NCBI GenBank assembly: GCA_031287395.1
Contig: JAITTA010000058.1
Span: forward strand, 1 to 7,110
Source of the DNA: Dysgonamonadaceae bacterium
GTDB taxonomy: Bacteria; Bacteroidota; Bacteroidia; Bacteroidales; Azobacteroidaceae
Length of the DNA: 7,110 nucleotides
Direction: 5' to 3'
The notes under the pieces: generated by a model
The model's input: only the letters and a program-made list of their open reading frames with translations
What the model was told of the DNA's origin: nothing
Database searches by the model: none
Shown here: positions 1 to 6,207 of the stretch, in pieces
How positions within the stretch are numbered: position 1 is the first letter of the stretch
Layout: the number at the start of each line of letters is the position of its first letter
Program-made: the position numbers and the translations under genes

Positions 1-599
1 TGAATTCCGGCAACCTGTTTAAAATCGAAGGATTCCGGTTCCGGCAGAATTATCTTCTGGACATAGGGCAAACATACGAAGTAATCAGGAAAAAATACAA
101 GACCAATTGTCAACGGAATATAAAAAAATCCGAAACGGAGAATTTACAGGTATCCCATTCCACAGAACCGGAAAAATACATCAACGTTTTAATTCACAAC
201 GCTTTCGACAGACCTATTATCAAACTATTACCTTTATTAAAAAAATTAATCGAATCTGCCGGCAGCAATGCAAAAACAGAGATCTGGAATGTCCGGAACA
301 ATTCCGGAGACATTTTATCCTGTGTGTTTTTTTTATACTGGAAAAATCGGGTTTATTATATGGTTCCGGTCTCTACTCCAGAAGGACGTAAACAACAAAG
401 TATGTCTTTTTTGATCGACAGGTTCATTCGTCATCATGCAACTTCGGGGTTAATTCTCGATTTCGAAGGTTCATCTATTCCCAACATTGCCCGGTTTTAC
501 GAAGGCTTCGGTGCACATCGTGAAGATTATCCTCTGGTTACAAGAGACAATCTTTTGGAAAAAATGAATAGGGTATTTTCCTCCTCAACCATCTTATAG
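1..599 (+). CDS. GNAT/FemAB-like acyltransferase, C-terminal part (5' end outside window)
   Basis: An open frame runs from the window edge (first complete codon at 3) to the TAG at 597-599, giving 198 visible residues with no in-frame stop; the start codon lies upstream of the window. The most telling block is DFEGSSIPNIARFYEGFGA (visible residues 153-171, bases 459-515), preceded by a hydrophobic strand and a YYMVPVSTPEGRKQQSM segment. From memory this is the C-terminal signature of Bacteroidota proteins named GNAT family N-acetyltransferase and related to FemAB/BioF2-type acyltransferases, in which a substrate-binding pocket and the end of the GNAT fold sit here. The substrate is unknown. 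No signal peptide can be judged because the N-terminus is missing. An ATG at 324 in the same frame would give only a 91-residue fragment and is an internal Met, not the likely start. The next gene starts 40 bases downstream on the same strand, so co-transcription is possible, although the two products have no obvious functional link. Confidence 0.75.
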   Translation, partial: NSGNLFKIEGFRFRQNYLLDIGQTYEVIRKKYKTNCQRNIKKSETENLQVSHSTEPEKYINVLIHNAFDRPIIKLLPLLKKLIESAGSNAKTEIWNVRNNSGDILSCVFFLYWKNRVYYMVPVSTPEGRKQQSMSFLIDRFIRHHATSGLILDFEGSSIPNIARFYEGFGAHREDYPLVTRDNLLEKMNRVFSSSTIL

Positions 600-639
600 A
601 TACAAACAGGAAGTATAACATATAAACCTCGGATGAATC

Positions 640-1917
640 ATGAAAACAACATTCAAATATCCGGTATTAGGATTATTAATAATAATTATGGGGGTGACAT
701 CGTATCCGGTGCAGTCTCAGGACAACACAAACGGCGACAACAACGGCAGGTACTTTATAATCAGCGGAATTGCAAAAAATAAGTCCAACAATAAAAAACT
801 GGAATATGTCAATGTATCCGTTCCCGGCACAAATATTGGTACCATTACCAATGAAGATGGAGAGTTCTCTTTGAAAATCAATGAATCCATCCATGCCACA
901 CATATCGAATTTTCATGCGTCGGCTTCTACAACAGCCGTTTTCCGGTAAGCGGCAAGAATGTTTTCAATGAAACATTCCATATGACGGCCAAGCCTAAAG
1001 AATTGCCGGAGATCGTTATCAGAAGCTGGGAACCAAAAAAGCTTATAGAAGAAGCTATCAGCAAAATTCCGGTGAATTACAGTAATTATCCAAATCTTTT
1101 GACAGGATTTTATCGTGAAACGGCAAAGAAAAGAAGGAGCTATATCAATATTGCAGAGGCTGTTATCCAGATTTATAAAACGCCGTACGACGAAAATGTC
1201 GTTCACGACCGGGTACAGATACTCAAAGGACGAAAACTCTTAAGTACGAAGAAAAGCGATACCCTGGCAGTAAAACTCGTGGGAGGGCCTAATCTCTCCA
1301 TCCTGACCGATATTGTTAAAAATCCGGATATCCTGCTGGATAAAGAATCCATAGGTTATTTCAAATTCAGTATGGCCGACATGACTCTGATTAACGACAG
1401 GCCTCATTTTGTAGTCAAATTCGAACCGCTGGATGTCAACCTTCCTTATGCACTTTATTACGGGAAATTCTTCATCGACACCGAAACGCTGGCATTCACG
1501 AGGGCCGAATTCAACCTGGACATGAAAGACCGGACAAAAGCCACCGAGATGATTTTGAAGAGAAAGCCCGCCGGTTTACGTTTCAAACCGGACGAGGTGT
1601 CCTATATCGTATCATACAAGCAACGGGATGGGATTACTTACCTGAACTATATCCGCAGTGAAATCAAATTCAAGTGTGATTGGAAACGCAGGTTATTTTC
1701 AACCAGTTATGAAGTTATGAGTGAGATGGTAGTAACCGATAATCAAACGGAGAATGTCACCAGTATCTCCCGAAAGGATGCATTCAATATTAATAACTCA
1801 CTGAGTGACAAAGTGATGAATTTTTATGACGAAGATTTCTGGGGCGCTTATAACATTATAGAACCGACCGAATCGCTTGAATCTGCCGTTAATAAATTAA
1901 AAAAAGGATACAATTAG
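640..1917 (+). CDS. Exported carboxypeptidase-regulatory-like domain protein (protein A)
   Basis: This 425-residue protein begins with a signal peptide: Lys2 and Lys6, a hydrophobic core at 8-20 (VLGLLIIIMGVT), and probable cleavage near VQS|Q at 26-27. Residues about 38-128 form a CarboxypepD_reg-like beta-sandwich, recognised by the pattern SG.A...... YVNVSVPGTNIGTITNEDG, then SL, then F.CVGF. Such domains occur in many Bacteroidota outer-membrane or surface proteins, including the N-terminus of SusC-like receptors. The remaining region, about 133-425, is a domain I cannot name; it has FYRE (157-160), YINIAEAVIQIYK, VSYKQ, YLNYIR and a closing DEDFWGAYNIIEP (397-409). The same markers recur in protein B at 3391-4947, so the two are paralogues, but A lacks the STN domain. 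No catalytic carboxypeptidase residues are visible, and the name refers only to the domain fold. It is probably periplasmic or attached to the outer membrane. It precedes the sigma/anti-sigma pair and may belong to the same regulon. Confidence 0.85.
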   Translation: MKTTFKYPVLGLLIIIMGVTSYPVQSQDNTNGDNNGRYFIISGIAKNKSNNKKLEYVNVSVPGTNIGTITNEDGEFSLKINESIHATHIEFSCVGFYNSRFPVSGKNVFNETFHMTAKPKELPEIVIRSWEPKKLIEEAISKIPVNYSNYPNLLTGFYRETAKKRRSYINIAEAVIQIYKTPYDENVVHDRVQILKGRKLLSTKKSDTLAVKLVGGPNLSILTDIVKNPDILLDKESIGYFKFSMADMTLINDRPHFVVKFEPLDVNLPYALYYGKFFIDTETLAFTRAEFNLDMKDRTKATEMILKRKPAGLRFKPDEVSYIVSYKQRDGITYLNYIRSEIKFKCDWKRRLFSTSYEVMSEMVVTDNQTENVTSISRKDAFNINNSLSDKVMNFYDEDFWGAYNIIEPTESLESAVNKLKKGYN

Positions 1918-1947
1918 GTTATTTTTTGGCAAAAATGTGGTTACTTT

Positions 1948-2021
1948 GAAAATGGAAAATGGAGAATTGAAAATGAGTTTCACACGTAAGCTCGTTTTCA
2001 ATTCTTAATTCTTAATTCTCC
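1948..2021. repeat. Inverted heptad-repeat palindrome upstream of the sigma gene
   Basis: The left side is a run of 7-base units, GAAAATG (1948-1954), GAAAATG (1955-1961), GAGAATT (1962-1968) and GAAAATG (1969-1975), ending in AGTTT. The right side read on the minus strand is GAGAATT, AAGAATT, AAGAATT, GAAAACG, ending in AGCTT. The inner parts pair into a 19-bp stem (1962-1980 with 1988-2006, three G.T wobbles, no mismatch) around a 7-base loop, CACACGT. The outer GGAGAATT (1961-1968) can alternatively pair with AATTCTCC (2014-2021). The element ends 12 bases before the sigma start codon. It could be a dispersed intergenic repeat, a transcript-end hairpin for the gene upstream, or a 5'-UTR structure of the sigma mRNA. 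There is no run of T after the stem, so a standard intrinsic terminator is unlikely. Confidence 0.75.
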
Positions 2022-2033
2022 AAACAGTGGAAA

Positions 2034-2567
2034 ATGGCAGAAGATAACCTGATATTGAAAAGGATAAAAAATGGCGAGATCAAAGCGTTTGAAACGCTTT
2101 TCAAACGCTATTATGAAAGTCTTTGCCGGTATGGATTGACTTATATAGAAACAATAGAGGAGGTGGAAGAGATTGTTCAGGAGTTGTTTTACAAAATGTG
2201 GAAAAGCCGGGAAAATCTCGAAATCACCTTTTCGGTAAAAGCCTATCTTTACGGGGCTGTCCGGAATAACTCTTTACAATATCTGGAACATTTGCATATA
2301 AAGCAAAACTACAAAGAATCGGTCATGAAGTCCGATAGGATAAATCCTCCTTCCCCGGAAGAAGAATTGGAATACAAAGAATTGAATGAACGGATCGATA
2401 AAGCATTGGACGATCTACCGGAACGCCGCCGGGAAATCTTTACAATGAGCAGGTTTGAAGGACTGAAATATTCCGAAATTGCGGAAAAATTGAATCTTTC
2501 AACCAAGACAATCGAAGCGGAAATAACAAAAGCTCTCAAAGAATTGAGGAAATTAAAGGTCGAATGA
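2034..2567 (+). CDS. ECF RNA polymerase sigma factor, FecI-like
   Basis: The 177-residue product has the two-domain layout of group 4 sigma factors. Region 2 spans about residues 19-85 (AFETLFKRYYESLCRYG, then a core-binding acidic helix EEVEEIVQELFYKMWK at 42-57, then VKAYLYGAVRNNSLQYL). After a linker, region 4 spans about 124-173: ALDDLPERRREIF, EGLKYSEIAEKL, and the recognition helix STKTIEAEITKALKELR (156-172). It would direct RNA polymerase to a small set of promoters when released by its anti-sigma partner. The fecR-like gene overlaps its end by four bases (ATGA at 2564-2567), which indicates translational coupling and supports the pairing. In many Bacteroidota members the segment before the recognition helix reads KTVENHI; here it is KTIEAEI, a divergence in a DNA-contact region. 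The start at 2034 is the only ATG giving a complete region 2, and no clear Shine-Dalgarno sequence precedes it. The heptad palindrome ends 12 bases upstream. Confidence 0.95.
   Translation: MAEDNLILKRIKNGEIKAFETLFKRYYESLCRYGLTYIETIEEVEEIVQELFYKMWKSRENLEITFSVKAYLYGAVRNNSLQYLEHLHIKQNYKESVMKSDRINPPSPEEELEYKELNERIDKALDDLPERRREIFTMSRFEGLKYSEIAEKLNLSTKTIEAEITKALKELRKLKVE
2084..2109. repeat. Perfect 11-bp inverted repeat inside the sigma coding sequence
   Basis: AGCGTTTGAAA (2084-2094) is the exact reverse complement of TTTCAAACGCT (2099-2109), with the 4-base loop CGCT. A competing palindrome, AAAGCGTTT (2082-2090) with AAACGCTTT (2092-2100), overlaps it. It lies about 50 bases into the gene and encodes the conserved region 2 residues AFETLFKR, so it may be a codon-level accident. 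If real, it would fold into a stable hairpin near the 5' end of the sigma mRNA. Confidence 0.5.
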
Positions 2568-3391
2568 AACAAATGAATGCAATAAATACAGACGAAGCCT
2601 GGAAGGTTTTATACAACCGGTTGAAACAGGAAGATTTGATTCCGGAAGAAAAAACCGCACATCGGATTCAACCCTGGAATCTTGCAGCGGCAATCCTATT
2701 GTTGTGCCTTCTTACCGGTACAGGAATTTTCATGTTATCCGACAAGCAGAAAAATAATTTATTATCGAAGACAAACAACGATGTAGGAACCACCCTTGTA
2801 ACGACTTTAGAAGACGGTTCTATTGTCTATCTGGCAGGACAAACATCCGTTTACTATCCTCCTCTCTTTTCGGGAGACGAAAGAAGGGTAAAAATAGAAG
2901 GAGATGCCTTATTTGATGTCAGAAAAGAACCGGAAAGGCCATTCCTGGTTGAAACAAAACACATTCTGGTCAAAGTCCACGGTACAACTTTTCGGATTCA
3001 TACCAATAAAGGAAATTTTCCATTTGAATTATCGGTTAAACACGGACTGGTGGAGATCACAAAAAAATCCGACGGAAAATCCATCCTGGCTTCAACAGGA
3101 GAAACAGTAAGTCTTGAAGGAGGTAATCTTGTTAAAAAAGATACGGAAGGAGAATTCACCCAATTTACTTCCACCATGAAATTCAAAGACGAACCATTGG
3201 AAAATATTCTGAAAGTGCTTAAAGAGAATAGTGGGACCAATATCGTACTGGAATCCGAAGACCTGAAAAATCAGGTATTAACCGTTACATTCAAAAATCA
3301 ATCCGTCAATTCGATGGTAAAAACGATTTGTATCGCTCTGAATCTCTCATTTGCCGAAAAATCCGATGGAATTTTCATTTATAAACCCTAA
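2564..3391 (+). CDS. FecR-family anti-sigma regulator
   Basis: This 275-residue protein is a single-pass inner-membrane regulator expected to hold the neighbouring sigma factor. Residues 1-39 are cytoplasmic and contain DEAWKVLYNRLKQE (10-23). Residues 40-58 (LAAAILLLCLLTGTGIFML) form the membrane helix. The periplasmic FecR domain covers about 78-170, with the typical LEDGSIVYL, GDALFDVRKEPERPFLV (113-129) and VHGTTF (138-143) motifs. The C-terminal part, about 207-274 (MKFKDEPLENILKVLKENSG through DGIFIYKP), matches the STN-like C-terminal domain (DUF4974) of Bacteroidota FecR proteins, which is thought to contact the signalling domain of an outer-membrane transducer. The cytoplasmic part is short: many family members carry a helical anti-sigma segment of about 80 residues before the membrane helix and total over 300 residues. 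A second ATG at 2573 would shorten it by three residues. The gene overlaps the sigma gene by four bases and shares one base with the next gene. Confidence 0.92.
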   Translation: MKQMNAINTDEAWKVLYNRLKQEDLIPEEKTAHRIQPWNLAAAILLLCLLTGTGIFMLSDKQKNNLLSKTNNDVGTTLVTTLEDGSIVYLAGQTSVYYPPLFSGDERRVKIEGDALFDVRKEPERPFLVETKHILVKVHGTTFRIHTNKGNFPFELSVKHGLVEITKKSDGKSILASTGETVSLEGGNLVKKDTEGEFTQFTSTMKFKDEPLENILKVLKENSGTNIVLESEDLKNQVLTVTFKNQSVNSMVKTICIALNLSFAEKSDGIFIYKP

Positions 3392-4947
3392 TGCTACCGG
3401 GAGGTATGAAACGCATCCTATTTTGCATACTCTGCCTCTTCCCGTTTTGTCTATCGGCAACGATGCCTGACAATCCGGTTCTAAACAAGGCTATCGATTT
3501 GCCCAAATCCAAAGGTACGGTATATGAAATGCTTCACATCATTTCCGAAGTTTCCGGTATGTTATTTATTTACAACAACAAAACCCTGGATAATAACAGT
3601 AAAACCAGAATAAAGAAGGGAAAAAATACTTTGCAGCAAGCAATACTGGATGTGACTCAAAAACCGGATCTGAAAATGAAAGTAATCGGTAATCATATCC
3701 TGTTATATACCGAAACCGCCGAAACGACAGGAATAACATCTCCTGCTCAGGAAACCGGTTCTGCCGGACAACCCTTCGTCAGGATTGAAGGAGAAATAAA
3801 AGATCAGGATTCTTTTGAGCCTCTGCCGTTCACATCCGTGACCCTTAATGATAACAGCATCGGTACCGTTGCAAATCAAAACGGACAGTTCTTACTGAAA
3901 ATTCCCGATTCGCTAAAACACGGGACAGTCCGGTTTTCATACGTCGGCTATGAATCACGGGACATCCCGATAGAATTACTGACGGAAGGGAACATGGATA
4001 TTTTTCTCCACATCAAGGTAATTTCTATTCAGGAGATTATCATCAACATCGTCAATCCCCTCAAGATCGTCAATGAAATGCTGGAGAAACGTTCCGAAAA
4101 CTACTTTGATAAACCGGTGTACCTGACCGCTTTCTACCGCGAAGGAATAGATTATAAAAACGGGTTTATCAATCTCACGGAGGCCGTATTCAACATATAC
4201 AAACATCCTTTTCATTCGGGGAAAGAGGATCAGGTTAAATTATTGAAGATGAGAAAAATTTCCAATAAAAATATCAACGATTCCATCCTTTTGAAACTAA
4301 AAGCAGGAATCAGTGCATCCCTGCTTCTCGATCTGATCGGGAATCCGCCCGATTTTCTCGAAACAGAGGAAGGAAATCCCTACAACTATGCAAAAATCGA
4401 CATGACAACTATTGATTCCAGACCAGCCCACGTGATTGCTTTTGAACAAAAACCGGGAATAGAGGAACCTTTGTATAAAGGAGAACTTTATATTGATGCG
4501 GAAAATTCGGCTCTGCTGAGCGCTCATTTCGGAATCAATCCTTTATACGTAAAAAAAGCGAAATCATCATTAGTTGTCAAACAAAGCAAAGGAGTGGATA
4601 TAAGTCCGAAAGAAGTCGTTTATACGGTATCGTATAAAGAATTCGAGGGAAAATATTACCTGCATTACATTCGTGGAGACCTGAATTTTACAGTTAAAAA
4701 GAAAGGTTGGCTTTTCAATCGTTCGAGTACTATCAATTCTTTTTTTGAGATGGTCGTATCCAATGCGGATCTGACGGATGTGAAACCTTTCCATCCGGGA
4801 GAAAGCCTGCCCACAAGCAAAATCTTCTCAGAAACAAAATACAATTACGACCCCAATTTCTGGGGGAATTTTAATGTCATTCTGCCGGAACAAAAATTAA
4901 GCGATGAAATTGAACGTATTTCATCAAAAATCGAGGAAAGCTTTTGA
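3391..4947 (+). CDS. STN plus carboxypeptidase-regulatory-like protein without a TonB barrel (protein B)
   Basis: The 518-residue product starts in a TAATG overlap with fecR. An alternative start at 3406 (MKRILFCILCLFPF, 513 residues) gives a cleaner signal peptide ending near CLSA and has GGGAGG just upstream (3399-3404), rather close to that ATG; either start is possible. Residues about 37-107 form an STN domain (LPKSKGTVYEMLHIISEVSG ... NHILLYTE), the small fold used by TonB-dependent transducers to signal to FecR. Residues about 129-220 form a CarboxypepD_reg-like domain (VRIEGEIKD, PFTSVTLNDNSIGTVANQNG, FSYVGY). Residues about 221-518 are the unnamed domain shared with protein A: FYRE, FINLTEAVFNIYK, VSYKEF, YLHYIRGDL and DPNFWGNFNVILP (487-499). 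A SusC-like receptor would continue into a plug and a 600-700-residue barrel; none is present. The protein is probably periplasmic or outer-membrane associated. Its role as signal input to FecR is inferred from the operon and the STN domain only. Confidence 0.9.
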   Translation: MLPGGMKRILFCILCLFPFCLSATMPDNPVLNKAIDLPKSKGTVYEMLHIISEVSGMLFIYNNKTLDNNSKTRIKKGKNTLQQAILDVTQKPDLKMKVIGNHILLYTETAETTGITSPAQETGSAGQPFVRIEGEIKDQDSFEPLPFTSVTLNDNSIGTVANQNGQFLLKIPDSLKHGTVRFSYVGYESRDIPIELLTEGNMDIFLHIKVISIQEIIINIVNPLKIVNEMLEKRSENYFDKPVYLTAFYREGIDYKNGFINLTEAVFNIYKHPFHSGKEDQVKLLKMRKISNKNINDSILLKLKAGISASLLLDLIGNPPDFLETEEGNPYNYAKIDMTTIDSRPAHVIAFEQKPGIEEPLYKGELYIDAENSALLSAHFGINPLYVKKAKSSLVVKQSKGVDISPKEVVYTVSYKEFEGKYYLHYIRGDLNFTVKKKGWLFNRSSTINSFFEMVVSNADLTDVKPFHPGESLPTSKIFSETKYNYDPNFWGNFNVILPEQKLSDEIERISSKIEESF

Positions 4948-4980
4948 TGTGACAGGCAAAGCGATTTTGACACAAAAATA

Positions 4981-6207
4981 CTAAAATACCTTCTTTATTT
5001 TCCGGTATATCCAGTAAATATCCAGTATCGTCAGAACCAAAACAAAACAAATAGAAAAGACAAATGTGGAAACCAAGCTGCCGGATGTTTCCGTAATTCC
5101 CAAAACACCTAGCCTGGAAAAATAGAAATGACGAATAATAAGCGTAAAAAATACGCCAAATAAAGCAACTACAAAATTCAATACAATAACAAGGATGGAA
5201 TAGGGCCTGACTAAAGCATCCCGGCTAAAGCCCAGAAGCATCAGGTGATTCAGGGTTTGACGGTCTTTATACACCATCAGATTGATACTTAACAGCATTA
5301 AACCAATGGCAGGCAACATCACCAAAGCGCCTACCACCATGACGGAAACAATCAGGATCGTCAGGAAATACGATAGTTTTCCTTGCTCCCCTTTATTATC
5401 GTTTACCTCATAATCCGGTTTTGCTGCAAAAAATTCGGCAATTTTAGGATCTGCAGGATTCTTAACTTCAAGAATTAACCGGGAGATTCTCCCGGAATCA
5501 TCACCACCGGAAGCGGCAAATTTATTGTTCGACCAGGACATGAAAACTTCCGGAACCAGGATCGTATTCAGGTTATCGGAAAAACCGACAATCCGTCCTT
5601 TGAAATTTTCGGAAACCCCGTTTCCATCAATAATTATCTGAAAAACCAACTGTTGAATAATCGATTCCGAGATCTGAGGCAATCCCTGACTTCCGGAAAA
5701 CCCGAAATTATATAAGTTCAAGTAATCACGGGGAATAATAATAGGTATCAATCCGGATGTCTCGTCCCATTTCCAATCTTTATTCCCGTATTGAGCCAGT
5801 AGTTTATCCGGAACCGATTCGAAAAACATTTCAGTGGACAAAGTCGACATCCGGCCGGAGAGTGAAATCATAGCCCTGACCTGATACCTGCAAGGCGTAA
5901 AATAAGAGAGCGAACGTACAAAATCCTGCCGACGTATTTCTTCTATTTCCGAAGAATCGAAAATTGAATTTCCCTTACCAAAAGCCGAAAGAACGGATAC
6001 CTTTTTATTTACGACCATAAATCCCGGTTTAAACAAACCCGATTCGGAAGAAAACAAAGGCTTTACATCTTCCCGGAAACAAAATGCGGAAAAAAGGATC
6101 GTCATCCCAGCCAAAGCCGCAAAAGCATAACCGAGTACCTGGGAAACACTGACATTTTTCCTCAACAATCCGTAAAATAAACGACGGTATTTTGTATTCT
6201 TTCTCAT
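4981..6207 (-). CDS. ABC transporter permease, FtsX/MacB-like
   Basis: The 408-residue protein has the four-helix layout of MacB/FtsX/LolC-type permeases. There is one N-terminal membrane helix (about 22-43), an extracytoplasmic domain of some 235 residues (46-279), then three helices at about 280-311, 337-358 and 378-400. The cytoplasmic loop between helices 2 and 3 (YKDRQTLNHLMLLGFSRDAL, 313-332) resembles the segment that docks on the ATPase and has the LxxLGFS-type motif of FtsX domains. Such permeases usually do not import solutes; they transmit motion to periplasmic partners (lipoprotein release, peptidase activation, efflux through an outer-membrane channel). The start codon overlaps the stop of the ATPase gene by four bases (6204-6207), so the two form one transporter. 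It converges with protein B, with 33 bases between the stops. Sequence in the extracytoplasmic domain is not one I recognise, and the substrate or partner is unknown. Confidence 0.85.
   Translation of the reverse strand: MRKNTKYRRLFYGLLRKNVSVSQVLGYAFAALAGMTILFSAFCFREDVKPLFSSESGLFKPGFMVVNKKVSVLSAFGKGNSIFDSSEIEEIRRQDFVRSLSYFTPCRYQVRAMISLSGRMSTLSTEMFFESVPDKLLAQYGNKDWKWDETSGLIPIIIPRDYLNLYNFGFSGSQGLPQISESIIQQLVFQIIIDGNGVSENFKGRIVGFSDNLNTILVPEVFMSWSNNKFAASGGDDSGRISRLILEVKNPADPKIAEFFAAKPDYEVNDNKGEQGKLSYFLTILIVSVMVVGALVMLPAIGLMLLSINLMVYKDRQTLNHLMLLGFSRDALVRPYSILVIVLNFVVALFGVFFTLIIRHFYFSRLGVLGITETSGSLVSTFVFSICFVLVLTILDIYWIYRKIKKVF

Noticed and set aside
107..391. 94-codon plus-strand open frame overlapping the acyltransferase fragment
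   Set aside because: It is in another frame from the conserved acyltransferase frame, which is open from base 3 to 599 and carries the family motif; the 94-residue product has no recognisable pattern. There is no need to invoke a frameshift.
676..1206. Minus-strand open frames of 60-97 codons under protein A
   Set aside because: They are antisense shadows of a long gene with a clear signal peptide and domain. Their products are low-complexity and unlike any family.
1925..1948. Possible Bacteroidota-type promoter for the sigma gene: TTTG at 1925 and TTACTTTG at 1941
   Set aside because: The -7-like box differs from TAnnTTTG at one conserved base, and the two boxes are only 12 bases apart where about 19-21 is expected.
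3406..3438. Protein B as a lipoprotein, because cysteines lie at the end of its signal peptide
   Set aside because: The residues before the cysteines (LFPFC, CILC) do not fit a lipobox; ordinary signal peptidase cleavage near CLSA is more likely.
4948..4974. Possible bidirectional terminator between the convergent genes (TGTG...CAAA...TTTG.CACA)
   Set aside because: The two 4-bp stems are separated by an uneven internal loop, and there is no convincing T-run on either strand.
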